A DNA stretch of 64,000 nucleotides from Burkholderiaceae bacterium (GTDB lineage Bacteria; Pseudomonadota; Gammaproteobacteria; Burkholderiales; Burkholderiaceae_D): NCBI GenBank assembly GCA_019232795.1, contig JAFANH010000091.1:1-64000 (forward strand). The letters are read 5' to 3'. The notes beneath the pieces were generated by a model. That model saw nothing but the letters and a program-made list of their open reading frames with translations. It searched no databases and was not told where the DNA came from. The translations under genes and the position numbers were made by a program. Of this stretch, positions 45,613-54,282 are shown piece after piece (within the stretch, counting starts at the first letter, position 1; each line of letters starts with the position of its first letter).

Positions 45613-47202
45613 ATGCAACTGACTGGTGAAATGCTAATCGGCGGCAGTGCCGTCTTCGGTAAAGCAGGTGCCGTGCAAGCGATCGATCCGACACGTAATG
45701 CCGCCATCGAACCGAATTTCGGCCTGGCAAGCGACGCCGAAGTGCAGCGCGCTTGCGAACTGGCAGAAAGGGCTTTCGATGCTTACCGCGACACGACGCT
45801 GGAACAGCGCGCGCGTTTTCTGGAAACCATCGCCGACAACATCATGAACATCGGCGAAGCGCTGATTGAGCGCGCCCACATTGAAACCGGCTTGCCTAAG
45901 GCGCGCCTGGAAGGCGAGCGTGGCCGTACGGTCGGCCAAATGCGTTTGTTCGCCAAGGTGGTGCGTGACGGCCACTGGCTCGACGCCACGCTGGACTCGG
46001 CATTGCCGGAACGCACGCCGCCGCGTCCCGATCTGCGTTTGCGCAAGATCGCCATCGGCCCGGTTGTGGTGTTCGGCGCCAGCAACTTCCCGCTGGCGTT
46101 CTCGGTCGGCGGCGGCGATACCGCGTCGGCGCTGGCTGCCGGTTGCCCGGTGGTGGTCAAGGCGCACAGCGCCCACCTCGGCACTTCCGAACTGGTCGGT
46201 CGCGCGATTCAAAAGGCAGTGGCCGATTGCGGTCTGCCGGAAGGTGTATTTTCCATGATCTTCGGCGACGGCCGCCAAGTCGGCCAGAGCCTGGTGTCCC
46301 ATCCTGCCATCAAGGCGGTCGGCTTCACCGGTTCGCGTCAGGGCGGCGTGGCGCTGATGCGCACTTCGGCCCAGCGCAAGGAACCGATTCCAGTCTATGC
46401 CGAGATGAGCAGCATCAATCCGGTATTCCTGCTGCCGGGCGCGGTGGCAAACGATACCGCCAAGCTGGCGCAAGCCTTTGTCGATTCCCTCACTCTGGGT
46501 GCCGGCCAGTTCTGCACCAACCCCGGCCTGGTGTTGGGCGTGGATGGTCCGCAGTTCCAGCAATTTATTGAAGCCGCTGCCGGTGCTCTGCAGGCCAAAG
46601 CTGCGCAGACCATGCTGACGCCGGGTATTCATAAGGCTTACACGTCCGGCGTGTCGCGCTTGTCCGGCATTGCCGGCGTGCGCCAGTTGGCTGCAGGCCA
46701 GGGCGGCGAGGCAGTGAAATCGGGTTGTGCTGCGCAAGCGGCCTTGTACGTGTGCGACAGCCAGACTTATCTGAGCACGCCGGAACTCGAAGACGAAATC
46801 TTCGGGCCGTGCTCGCTGGTGATCACCTGCCGCGATGTCGACGATATGAAGCGCTTTGCCGAATATATCGAAGGCCAGTTGACAGCGACCGTGCACGCTA
46901 CGTCCGCCGACCACGCCGCGGCTGCCAAGCTGTTGCCGACGCTGGAACGCAAAGTAGGCCGTATCCTGTTCAACGGCTTTCCGACCGGTGTCGAGGTGTG
47001 CCACGCGATGGTGCACGGCGGACCCTTCCCGTCGACTTCCGACAGCCGCACCACTTCGGTGGGTGCGACGGCCATTGACCGTTTCCTGCGTCCGGTGTGT
47101 TACCAGAACTTCCCGGCCGATTTGCTGCCGGCGGCTTTGGCCGATGCCAATCCGCTCAAGCTGGCCCGTCTGGTGGATGGTACGCTGGTCCCCCCGGCTT
47201 GA
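45613..47202 (+). CDS. 2,5-dioxovalerate (2-oxoglutarate semialdehyde) dehydrogenase
   Basis: A 529-residue aldehyde dehydrogenase of the KGSADH type, oxidising the KdgD product to 2-oxoglutarate. Active residues are Asn158 in GASNFPLAF, Glu264 in YAEMSSINP and Cys301 in [11 protein letters not shown]. The MSSINP and GAGQFCT motifs are specific to this subgroup. GAGGAG precedes ATG 45613; the 21 extra residues of the longer frame precede that site and are not dehydrogenase-like. Confidence 0.93.
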   Translation: MQLTGEMLIGGSAVFGKAGAVQAIDPTRNAAIEPNFGLASDAEVQRACELAERAFDAYRDTTLEQRARFLETIADNIMNIGEALIERAHIETGLPKARLEGERGRTVGQMRLFAKVVRDGHWLDATLDSALPERTPPRPDLRLRKIAIGPVVVFGASNFPLAFSVGGGDTASALAAGCPVVVKAHSAHLGTSELVGRAIQKAVADCGLPEGVFSMIFGDGRQVGQSLVSHPAIKAVGFTGSRQGGVALMRTSAQRKEPIPVYAEMSSINPVFLLPGAVANDTAKLAQAFVDSLTLGAGQFCTNPGLVLGVDGPQFQQFIEAAAGALQAKAAQTMLTPGIHKAYTSGVSRLSGIAGVRQLAAGQGGEAVKSGCAAQAALYVCDSQTYLSTPELEDEIFGPCSLVITCRDVDDMKRFAEYIEGQLTATVHATSADHAAAAKLLPTLERKVGRILFNGFPTGVEVCHAMVHGGPFPSTSDSRTTSVGATAIDRFLRPVCYQNFPADLLPAALADANPLKLARLVDGTLVPPA

Positions 47203-47232
47203 TGGCAGGGTAAGTAGAAGAAAATAAGGAGA

Positions 47233-47301
47233 CGAGGGCAACATACACAATAGCCCTCGGGCACAGTGCGAAGCGCATCCGGCCGACTTCATGTCGGCCG
47301 G
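47233..47301 (+). repeat. Two adjacent intercistronic hairpins
   Basis: CGAGGGC/GCCCTCG (47233-47239 with 47253-47259) and a 9-bp perfect stem CCGGCCGAC/GTCGGCCGG (47279-47287 with 47293-47301) lie in the gap before the permease gene, ending 19 bases before its ATG. They may modulate permease translation. Confidence 0.4.
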
Positions 47302-47320
47302 GCCTGAAAGGAAGAATCAC

Positions 47321-48682
47321 ATGACCCAGCAAGCGATCGGCAGATACCGTTGGATAATCTGCGCATTGTTGTTTTTTTCGACCACCGCCAACTATCTCGA
47401 TCGTACTGTCCTGAGCCTGCTGGAACCGCGCCTGGCGACGGAATTCGGCTGGTCCAATAGCGATTACGCGAACATCACGTCGATCTTCCTGGTCGTCTAC
47501 GCCATTTCCATGTTGTTTGCCGGCCGTATCATCGACGGTATCGGCACGAAAAAAGGCTACATCTTCGCCATCACGATATGGTCGATCGGCGCCATCATGC
47601 ATGCTTTCGCCATTCCGCTGGGCGAGGGCGTCAATGCCCTTTTCGGCGTGCTCGGACTGACCGCCGTTTCGGTATCGATTGCAGGCTTCATGATTTCCTA
47701 TGCCGTGCTGGCCTTCGGTGAATCGGGCAATTTTCCGGCGGCCTTGAAGACCACGGCCGAGTACTTTCCCAAAAAAGAGCGTTCGCTGGTGGCCGGTATT
47801 TTCAATTCCGGCGCCAACATCGGTGCCATTCTCGGCCCGCTGACGGTGCCGTGGATTGCCAGCACATGGGGTTGGCAGGCGGCGTTCGTGATCGTCGGCG
47901 CGATCGGCCTGTCCTGGATCGTGTTCTGGCTGATGTTCTATGAAAAGCCGTCACAGCAGAAACGCTTGTCCAAGGCCGAACTCGACTACATCAACAGCGA
48001 CGAAGCCGACGCGCCATCAACGTCCAGCGATAACGACAAGCAGATTTCCTGGTTCCAGTTGCTGCGCTACCGCCAGACCTGGGCCTTTGCCTTCGGCAAG
48101 TTCATGACCGACGGCGTGTGGTGGTTTTTCCTGTTGTGGCTGCCGAAATACCTGGCGGTGCAATTCGACTTGCATGGCACGCAGATTGCAGCACCGTTGG
48201 CCGTGCTCTATAGCATGACCATGATAGGCAGCATAGGCGGCGGCTGGCTGCCGGCCTACTTCATCAACCGCGGAGCCTCGGTGTTTGACGGGCGACGCAA
48301 GGCGATGTTGTTGATCGCTTTCTTTCCGCTTGCGGTCTTGCTGGCGCAACCGCTGGGTGGCATCAGCATGTGGATTCCGGTCCTGCTGATCGGCATTGGC
48401 GCTTCGGCGCACCAGGCGTGGTCGGCCAATATCTTCACGACGCCGTCCGATTCCTTCCCCAAGAAGCTGGTGGCTTCCGTGATCGGCATCGGCGGCATGG
48501 CCGGCGGCTTGGGAGGCGTGCTGTTCCAGAAAGGCAGCGGCTGGCTGTTCGACTATTACCAGGCAGCTGGCCACGTACAGACCGGCTATATGATCGTCTT
48601 TTCGTTCTGCGCGTCGGCCTACTTGATTGCCTGGGTGGTGATGAAGGCATTGGTGCCCGTGCCGTCAGAAGTGCGCATGTAA
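47321..48682 (+). CDS. ACS-family MFS transporter, probably hexuronate or aldarate
   Basis: A 453-residue permease with NYLDRTVLSLLEPRLATEFGW in the first helix region, GRIIDGIGTKKGYIFA loop and ESGNFPAALKTTAEYFPKKER, the conserved ACS segment best known from ExuT. It would co-transport a uronate or aldarate with protons. ATG 47321 has GAAAGGAAG upstream. It is the second such permease of the locus. Confidence 0.9.
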   Translation: MTQQAIGRYRWIICALLFFSTTANYLDRTVLSLLEPRLATEFGWSNSDYANITSIFLVVYAISMLFAGRIIDGIGTKKGYIFAITIWSIGAIMHAFAIPLGEGVNALFGVLGLTAVSVSIAGFMISYAVLAFGESGNFPAALKTTAEYFPKKERSLVAGIFNSGANIGAILGPLTVPWIASTWGWQAAFVIVGAIGLSWIVFWLMFYEKPSQQKRLSKAELDYINSDEADAPSTSSDNDKQISWFQLLRYRQTWAFAFGKFMTDGVWWFFLLWLPKYLAVQFDLHGTQIAAPLAVLYSMTMIGSIGGGWLPAYFINRGASVFDGRRKAMLLIAFFPLAVLLAQPLGGISMWIPVLLIGIGASAHQAWSANIFTTPSDSFPKKLVASVIGIGGMAGGLGGVLFQKGSGWLFDYYQAAGHVQTGYMIVFSFCASAYLIAWVVMKALVPVPSEVRM

Positions 48683-48737
48683 GCACACATTAGAAGGCAC
48701 CTTTGAAATATTGTTGGAAGAAGTTGGAGAAGCGAGC

Positions 48738-49631
48738 ATGACAAGTTTTGCAGGTATTGAGCGCGTCGGCGACATTCGCTGTGGCGTGGGCGAAAGCCCG
48801 GTATGGGATGCGGCGCATGGTGCGTGGTATTGGGTCGACATTCCGGCCAAAACCATTTGGCGCCTCGATGCATCGTCCGGGATGACGCGCAATTGGCAAA
48901 CCAGTGAAATGGCAGCCTGTATTGCACTCAAGGAGCGCGGCGGCTTGATCGCCGGTATGGAAAGCGGCATTTTCAGCATTGAACTCGGCGCCGGACAAGC
49001 CGTGCTGTCCACCAAGCTGGCTGCGCCGACCGAAGGCCTCGGTGAAGGGCTGCGCTTCAACGACGGCCGCTGCGACCGCCAAGGCCGTTTCTGGGCCGGC
49101 ACCATGTTCATGGATATGGCGGCGAAGAAAGCGGTCGGCCAATTGCATCGCTATACGACGCAGCAGGGTATTTCGGCGCCGATCGTCTCAAACTTGCTGA
49201 CACAAAACGGCCTGGCTTGGTCACCGGACGGGCGTACCATGTATCTGTCGGATTCGCATCCGGCCAGCCAATTGATCTGGGCTTTCGATTACGACACCGA
49301 CCAAGGCATGCCGAGCAATCAACGGGTATTTGTCGACATGAATGAGCACCCGGGCCGGCCCGACGGCGCGGCGATGGATGGCGACGGTTGCTACTGGATT
49401 TGCGGCAACGATGGCGGATGCATCTTGCGCTTTACCCCGGAAGGCAAGCTCGACCGACGTATCGATCTGCCGATGGCAAAGCCTGCCATGTGCAGCTTCG
49501 GCGGCGCCAATCTCGACACCATGATCGTGACCTCAATCGTGCCGCCGAATTCGACCGACGAATGGGCCGGCGCGGTGTTGTTGTTGAATCCTGGCGTCAA
49601 GGGTGTGCCGGAGGCGCGGTTCAAGGGCTAA
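48738..49631 (+). CDS. SMP-30/gluconolactonase-family lactonase, probably aldarolactonase
   Basis: A 297-residue six-bladed propeller enzyme. Metal-binding marks: Glu in CGVGESPVWD, Asn in GLRFNDGRCDRQGRFWAGTM, LTQNGLAWSPDGRTMYLSDS and the Asp in RPDGAAMDGDGCYW. In this context it should open the glucaro- or galactarolactone made by uronate dehydrogenase. GGAGA precedes the ATG at 48738. It ends the kdgD row and is followed by a terminator. Confidence 0.9.
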   Translation: MTSFAGIERVGDIRCGVGESPVWDAAHGAWYWVDIPAKTIWRLDASSGMTRNWQTSEMAACIALKERGGLIAGMESGIFSIELGAGQAVLSTKLAAPTEGLGEGLRFNDGRCDRQGRFWAGTMFMDMAAKKAVGQLHRYTTQQGISAPIVSNLLTQNGLAWSPDGRTMYLSDSHPASQLIWAFDYDTDQGMPSNQRVFVDMNEHPGRPDGAAMDGDGCYWICGNDGGCILRFTPEGKLDRRIDLPMAKPAMCSFGGANLDTMIVTSIVPPNSTDEWAGAVLLLNPGVKGVPEARFKG

Positions 49632-49652
49632 GAGCCGGGCGGTTTGGAAAGC

Positions 49653-49684
49653 AAAAAGGCGCGTGGATCACGCGCCTTTTTGTT
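49653..49684 (+). terminator. Rho-independent terminator of the kdgD operon
   Basis: A perfect 8-bp stem GGCGCGTG/CACGCGCC (49658-49665, 49669-49676) with a three-base loop, flanked by A5 and T5. It lies 26 bases after the lactonase stop and is symmetric enough to act on both strands. Confidence 0.85.
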
Positions 49685-49685
49685 T

Positions 49686-49813
49686 GGTCTGCCGTCCGGG
49701 AATACCGTACCCGCCGGCAGGCCATTGTCGTTGGCAACGATGGCAACGATGTTGTTGCCGTGCATGATGATATACAGCGGACGGTTACTGGTCGTTGCTT
49801 CGCTGATTGTCAA
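49686..49813 (-). pseudogene. garD: Remnant of the N-terminus of galactarate dehydratase (GarD/UxaA family)
   Basis: On the minus strand the frame encodes TISEATTSNRPLYIIMHGNN and then IVAIVANDNGLPAGTVFPDG, matching from memory the first about 40 residues of GarD, where YIKVHDTDNVAIIVNDNGLKAGTRFPDG is found. After FPDG the match stops and the frame runs into the operon terminator, ending at 49628. Over 460 residues of the enzyme are missing. No normal ATG start is seen. It suggests the locus once had a galactarate branch that was deleted. Confidence 0.7.
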
Positions 49814-49828
49814 TGCATTCTCGCACAA

Positions 49829-50034
49829 GTTGCAGGAGGCGATAGCGCTCTATCCAGAGCGTATCACTAGGCTGACGCGATCGCAGATCGTGTCGGCGGC
49901 GCCGCTCTATGCAGGGTCAAGACTGCGGAAAACCTCGCGACATCAGCGAGCGAATCTTGCCGAGGCGATTACGAAATTCCCGGGTAGAAATGCTTCTTGC
50001 GCCTGATGTGGTCAGTGTGTCACAAACGCAAAAA
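49829..50034. other. Non-coding stretch between the garD remnant and the GntR control region
   Basis: No gene is supported here in either strand. Frames crossing it are short and interrupted. It may be eroded coding sequence, but nothing recognisable remains. Confidence 0.4.
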
Positions 50035-50088
50035 TTGGTAAGACCAGATTGCATAATCTGTCAGGCCAATTTAGAATGGCCTGACCAA
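50035..50088. promoter_or_regulatory. Three tandem GntR-type operators with promoter of the GntR gene
   Basis: TTGGTAAGACCAG (50035-50047), TCTGTCAGGCCAA (50057-50069) and ATGGCCTGACCAA (50076-50088) resemble the sites before kdgD. A weak promoter, TTGCAT (50049-50054) and TAGAAT (50072-50077) with 17 bases between, lies among them, so bound protein would shut its own gene. Confidence 0.6.
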
Positions 50089-50165
50089 ATAAGCAGCGTG
50101 ATTCACGCTGGGTGATGAGTATTTGCAAAAATATAACATATTCGAGGACTCGGGGGACGCAATTC

Positions 50166-50855
50166 ATGTCTGCATTCGCGCAGAAAAACGGTGGTGAGAA
50201 ACGCCTGTACCGAGTTGTTGCAATGCGTATCCGGGATTTGATTTTGGAAGAAAAAATCGGTCCCGGCGAGCGTTTGCCCTCCGAGCGTGATCTCGCCACC
50301 AAGTTGAATGTCAGTCGCGCCTCATTACGCGAAGCCCTGATCGCTCTTGAATTGACCGGTTTCGTCGAAGTGCGCGGCGGCTCCGGCGTGTACGTCAGCG
50401 AAAAGCTCGACGAACCCGCACCGGTTCAGGAAGTAGGGCTCGGCCCCTTCGAAGTTCTTTCCGCTCGTCGCCTGATCGAGCCTGAAATCGCTGCTATCGC
50501 CGCGCGCGTGGCCACGGACAAGGCGGTCGACGCCATTCTGCAGGCGGCAGCCGATATGGAGGCGCACCACGACAACAAGTTCAACTGCGAACACGGCGAC
50601 CGCGAATTTCATCTCTCGATTGCGCGCGCCACCGGCAATAGCGCTCTGGTCGGCGTGATTGAATACCTGTGGGACCAGCGCGGCCGGCTGTGGCATCGCC
50701 TGCACGAGCATTTCCGCACGGAAGAATTGCGCAAGGAGACCATCACCGACCACCGTCGCGTGGTGGAGGCTATCGTGGCGCGCGATCCGGTAGAAGCCAA
50801 GCGCGCCATGCGCGCCCACCTCGAACGCGTCACCCGCGTGTTTTCGCGCGGATGA
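50166..50855 (+). CDS. FadR/GntR family transcriptional regulator (FCD domain)
   Basis: A 229-residue regulator. The N-terminal winged helix spans about residues 11-75 (LPSERDLATKLNVSRASLREALIALELTGFVEVRGGSGVYV). The C-terminal FCD helical domain (about 95-220) has the metal-ligand histidines in REFHLSIARATGN, TDHRRVVEAI and RAHLERV. Such regulators (UxuR, ExuR, LldR) respond to sugar acids. Its likely sites occur before itself and kdgD. ATG 50166 gives a usual family length; an earlier start adds 18 residues of unrelated sequence. Confidence 0.92.
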   Translation: MSAFAQKNGGEKRLYRVVAMRIRDLILEEKIGPGERLPSERDLATKLNVSRASLREALIALELTGFVEVRGGSGVYVSEKLDEPAPVQEVGLGPFEVLSARRLIEPEIAAIAARVATDKAVDAILQAAADMEAHHDNKFNCEHGDREFHLSIARATGNSALVGVIEYLWDQRGRLWHRLHEHFRTEELRKETITDHRRVVEAIVARDPVEAKRAMRAHLERVTRVFSRG

Positions 50856-51043
50856 TCGAAGGGGTAGTAATTGATTGACACGATCGCTCGCGGCCTCGGC
50901 GCAACGCCCTCGCCGCAGCGGCATGAAGTAAGTACAACAAGTCTAGCGGTACTGTTGTAGACGGAGGGTGTGTCGTTCGCGCTGGAGATTACGAAATAGT
51001 CGAGCGGCGCGTAAAACACACTATTTCAGGAGCAGTAAATGTT

Positions 51044-52222
51044 TCAAATTGCCGCTAGCGCTTGTTCCAGATCGCGCTGCAGGTCGCCGACGTCCTCGAT
51101 TCCAACTGATAGGCGGGCCAGCGAATCCGAGATACCAAGGCTAGCCCTCTGCTCTGGCGGAATTGTTGCATGCGTCATGATTGCCGGGTGCTCGATTAAG
51201 CTTTCCACTCCTCCCAGACTCTCTGCCAAGGCAAAAATTTCGCAGCGCTCAAGGAATCGCCGCGCACCGGTCACATCGGTTTTGAGATCAATGGAGATGA
51301 TGCCACCGAAACCTTGCATTTGTCGACGCGCAAGTGCGTGCTGTGCGTGGGTCTCCAACCCAGGGTAGTACACCTTGCCAACTTTCGGATGGCGCTCCAG
51401 CCAGGACGCAAGTTCCAACGCGTTTGCGCAATGCCTCTCCATGCGCAATGCCAGCGTTTTCACACCGCGCAGTGTAAGGAAAGAATCGAATGGACCGGCA
51501 ATTGCACCTACCGAGTTCTGCAGGAATGCGAGACGTTCGCGCCATTCCGTCTGATGCGATTCATTGCCGACCACGGCAATGCCGCCAATTACGTCGGAGT
51601 GACCGTTAATGTACTTGGTCGTGGAGTGGACGACGATATCAAAGCCATGCTCCAGCGGCCGCTGCACGCATGGGCTGGCAAACGTGTTGTCGGCCACGGC
51701 AATGATGCCGCGCTCGCGGCAAATACTGCTGATTGCCTCAAGATCGGCTAGTTTCAACATCGGGTTGGTCGGTGTTTCTACCCAAACCATCCTCGTGTCA
51801 GGACGCAACGCCGCCAGCAAGTTTTCTGGCCGGGTCAAATCGACATAGGTAAACTGCAAGCCGGCGCTGCGCTTGCGCACGCGTTCGAACAGGCGAAACG
51901 AGCCACCGTACATATCATCGCCGGCGACGATATGCGAACCGGAATCAACGATTTCGAGGACGGTTGAAATCGCCGCCAAACCAGATGCGAATGCGAATGC
52001 TTGTGCACCGCCTTCGAGATCGGCGATGGACCGCTCGAGCGCCCAGCGCGTGGGATTGTGCGAGCGTCCGTAATCGAGACCCTTGTGCACCCCCGGGCTT
52101 TGCTGCACATATGTCGAGGTCGCATAAATCGGTGGCATGATCGCGCCAGTCGACGGATCCGGCATCTGCCCGGCATGGATCACACGTGTCGCGAATGCGG
52201 TTTGTTGCTTGGCTTGGCTCAT
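51044..52222 (-). CDS. Cystathionine gamma-lyase/synthase-family PLP enzyme
   Basis: A 392-residue Cys/Met-metabolism PLP enzyme. Lys203 in HSTTKYINGHSD binds PLP; other marks are YGRSHNPTRWALERSIADLEGG, ASGLAAIST and the C-terminal SLGGVESLIEHPAIMTHA. It shares an ATGA overlap with the upstream cystathionine beta-synthase gene, so the pair performs reverse transsulfuration (homocysteine to cysteine). Distinguishing gamma-lyase from gamma-synthase rests on that partner. Confidence 0.9.
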   Translation of the reverse strand: MSQAKQQTAFATRVIHAGQMPDPSTGAIMPPIYATSTYVQQSPGVHKGLDYGRSHNPTRWALERSIADLEGGAQAFAFASGLAAISTVLEIVDSGSHIVAGDDMYGGSFRLFERVRKRSAGLQFTYVDLTRPENLLAALRPDTRMVWVETPTNPMLKLADLEAISSICRERGIIAVADNTFASPCVQRPLEHGFDIVVHSTTKYINGHSDVIGGIAVVGNESHQTEWRERLAFLQNSVGAIAGPFDSFLTLRGVKTLALRMERHCANALELASWLERHPKVGKVYYPGLETHAQHALARRQMQGFGGIISIDLKTDVTGARRFLERCEIFALAESLGGVESLIEHPAIMTHATIPPEQRASLGISDSLARLSVGIEDVGDLQRDLEQALAAI

Positions 52223-53604
52223 GACAATTTTCTCCGCAAATGATTGAGCAAGTCGAACCGCGTGATCAAGCCGTAAAAATGATCGCCCTCGGCAATAATC
52301 GCCACGAGTCCGCGGTCAAGCGTCGATCTCAATTCGGCTAAATCGGTACAGGGGGGCAAAGTCTGCAACTGGTGCGTCATCGTTTCGCCCACCTCGCTTC
52401 GAAAATGCGTCGCGTCGCCCGCCACTTTGACCAGCAGGTCGGATTCATCGATAATGCCGACCACCTTGCCATCGCGGATGACGGGTAACTGCGAAACCTC
52501 GGCGGCACGCATGCGCGCGAACGCCGTTACCAGTGTATCTGTCTCGGAAACGCTGACGACGCCACCTTCATCGAATCGACGACTGATCAGGTCGCGCAGG
52601 TCGCCGTAAACTTCGCGTTTTAGCAGTCCTTGGTCAATCATCCAGTTATCGTTATAGACCTTGGATAAATAGCGAGTACCAGTATCGCAGACAAAAGTGA
52701 CGACGCGCTTGGATATGGTCTGCTCGCGGCAATATCGCAAGGCTGCGGCAAGTAACGTGCCGGTCGACGAGCCGGCTAGAATGCCTTCTGCACGCAATAG
52801 TTCGCGCGCGGTAGCAAAGCTCTCCTGGTCGCTGATGGTGTAGGCGCACTTGACCGCGGAAAGATCCGCAATCGCCGGGATGAAATCTTCGCCTATGCCT
52901 TCCACCGCCCACGAACCGCCGACTTCGGACACGCGACCTGTCCTCACATACTCCGCCAAGACCGATCCTTCCGGGTCGGCCAGCACGAATTCCAGTTCCG
53001 GCTGTTGTTTGCGGAAATAGCGCGTCAATCCGGTAACCGTTCCGGCGGAGCCGACGCCGCAGACGATCGCATCCAGGTTGTGCTTGGTCTGCTCCCAGAT
53101 TTCCGGGCCGGTCGTCGTTTCATGAGCATACGGGTTGGCCGGATTGTTGAACTGGTCGGCGAAAAACGCACCTGGTATCTCGCGCGCCAATCGCGCGGCA
53201 TAGTCTTGGTAATAGTCTGGATGGCCCTTGCCGACGTCGGAGCGTGTGGTATGTACTTCGGCACCCATGGCTTTCAAGTGCAACACTTTTTCCGTCGACA
53301 TTTTGTCCGGCACCACCAGCACAACGCGGTAGCCTTTCGCTCGCGCCACCAGGGCCAGGCCCAGGCCAGTGTTGCCGGCAGTGGCCTCTACCACCGTGCC
53401 GCCGGGTTTGAGCCTGCCATCCCACTCAGCCGCTTCAATCATGGCCTTGCCGATGCGGTCCTTAATGGAACCTCCGGGATTTTGCGATTCCAACTTCAAA
53501 AATAATTGGCAAGGGCCGGTGTCAAGCCGAGTGACGGGAATGAGGGGCGTGTTGCCGATCAGCGAGAGGACTGCGGGAGCAATCCCGGAGGGGAGTTGTG
53601 GCAT
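52219..53604 (-). CDS. cbs: Cystathionine beta-synthase with C-terminal CBS domain pair
   Basis: A 461-residue enzyme joining serine and homocysteine to cystathionine. The PLP domain (about residues 8-320) has Lys48 in NPGGSIKDR, TAGNTGLGLALVA and the phosphate loop CGVGSAGTVTG. The C-terminal about 340-455 forms two CBS modules (SVSETDTLVTAFARMRAAEVSQLPVIRDGKVVGII and a second, shorter one), as in regulated CBS enzymes. No haem-binding N-terminal extension is present, as usual for bacteria. GAAGGTC precedes ATG 53604. Confidence 0.92.
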   Translation of the reverse strand: MPQLPSGIAPAVLSLIGNTPLIPVTRLDTGPCQLFLKLESQNPGGSIKDRIGKAMIEAAEWDGRLKPGGTVVEATAGNTGLGLALVARAKGYRVVLVVPDKMSTEKVLHLKAMGAEVHTTRSDVGKGHPDYYQDYAARLAREIPGAFFADQFNNPANPYAHETTTGPEIWEQTKHNLDAIVCGVGSAGTVTGLTRYFRKQQPELEFVLADPEGSVLAEYVRTGRVSEVGGSWAVEGIGEDFIPAIADLSAVKCAYTISDQESFATARELLRAEGILAGSSTGTLLAAALRYCREQTISKRVVTFVCDTGTRYLSKVYNDNWMIDQGLLKREVYGDLRDLISRRFDEGGVVSVSETDTLVTAFARMRAAEVSQLPVIRDGKVVGIIDESDLLVKVAGDATHFRSEVGETMTHQLQTLPPCTDLAELRSTLDRGLVAIIAEGDHFYGLITRFDLLNHLRRKLS

Positions 53605-53993
53605 CTTGTGACCTTCGGTCTTCAATACGTCGGGTTGACATACGGTGGAATTTCGCTGGCTTTTGACCAATGAAATTCATGAAGCTAGACAGATTAGATC
53701 AGCGTGTGCGGTAGATAAACGAAAATTTTGGCATATGGTTATACAACATCGTACACCCACCGCAGAAACCCAAAGGATCTTTGAATGGTCAATTTGCTTT
53801 CATTTGGGAAATTCGGCATTAGTACATGTGAAATGTGTATTCTCCGTACGCCTTAATGGTGCATTTTCGTTCTTCTTGAAGTGATCAAGGTCACGATTGG
53901 CATCCAAACTTGTAACGAACGAAAGTGTCTGTGAGTACCATCGATACCCTTGTGTTGGTATCTGCTGGTATCGCTTGAAATGGCTTGAGACAA
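53605..53993. other. Non-coding region upstream of cbs
   Basis: About 390 bases without a supported gene. It is AT-rich and should contain the cbs promoter on the minus strand, but no promoter with two good boxes was recognised. Confidence 0.4.
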
Positions 53994-54027
53994 CAAAAAA
54001 CCCGCAGAGCCAAGAGCTATGCGGGTT
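53994..54027 (-). terminator. Rho-independent terminator of tRNA-Leu
   Basis: On the minus strand a GC-rich stem (AACCCGCA pairing with TGCGGGTT) is followed by a T run, 35 bases beyond the tRNA 3' end. Confidence 0.85.
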
Positions 54028-54061
54028 CTGGGATGATGCGATACTGCCAGATACAACCTAG

Positions 54062-54146
54062 TGGTGCCCGGGGCCGGAATCGAACCGGCACGCCTTGCGG
54101 CGGGGGATTTTGAGTCCCCTGCGTCTACCAATTTCACCACCCGGGC
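54062..54146 (-). tRNA. tRNA-Leu (anticodon CAA)
   Basis: An 85-base class II tRNA on the minus strand with an encoded CCA end. The acceptor stem pairs GCCCGGG with CCCGGGC; the anticodon arm is GGGGACTCAAAATCCCC with CAA in the loop, reading UUG. The long variable arm and the GGTTCGATTCC T-arm fit leucine tRNAs. Confidence 0.96.
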
Positions 54147-54156
54147 GGAAACGACG

Positions 54157-54185
54157 ATTATGACCGATTTCGTGTTTTTAAGCAA
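54157..54185 (-). promoter_or_regulatory. Promoter of tRNA-Leu
   Basis: Minus-strand -35 TTGCTT (54180-54185) and -10 CATAAT (54157-54162), 17 bases apart, about eleven bases before the tRNA 5' end. Confidence 0.65.
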
Positions 54186-54282
54186 GGGTTGGGTGCGGCC
54201 GATGAACGGCGTGCGACCTTGCGCGCGGCCGAATCGCGTGCAAAGTTGTGCTCTTTGCAATGCAGCACAAGGTCTGCGCCGG

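Noticed and set aside
49644-50006. Plus-strand open frame of about 120 codons after the lactonase gene
   Set aside because: It begins inside the terminator hairpin and overlaps the garD remnant; its sequence is not protein-like.
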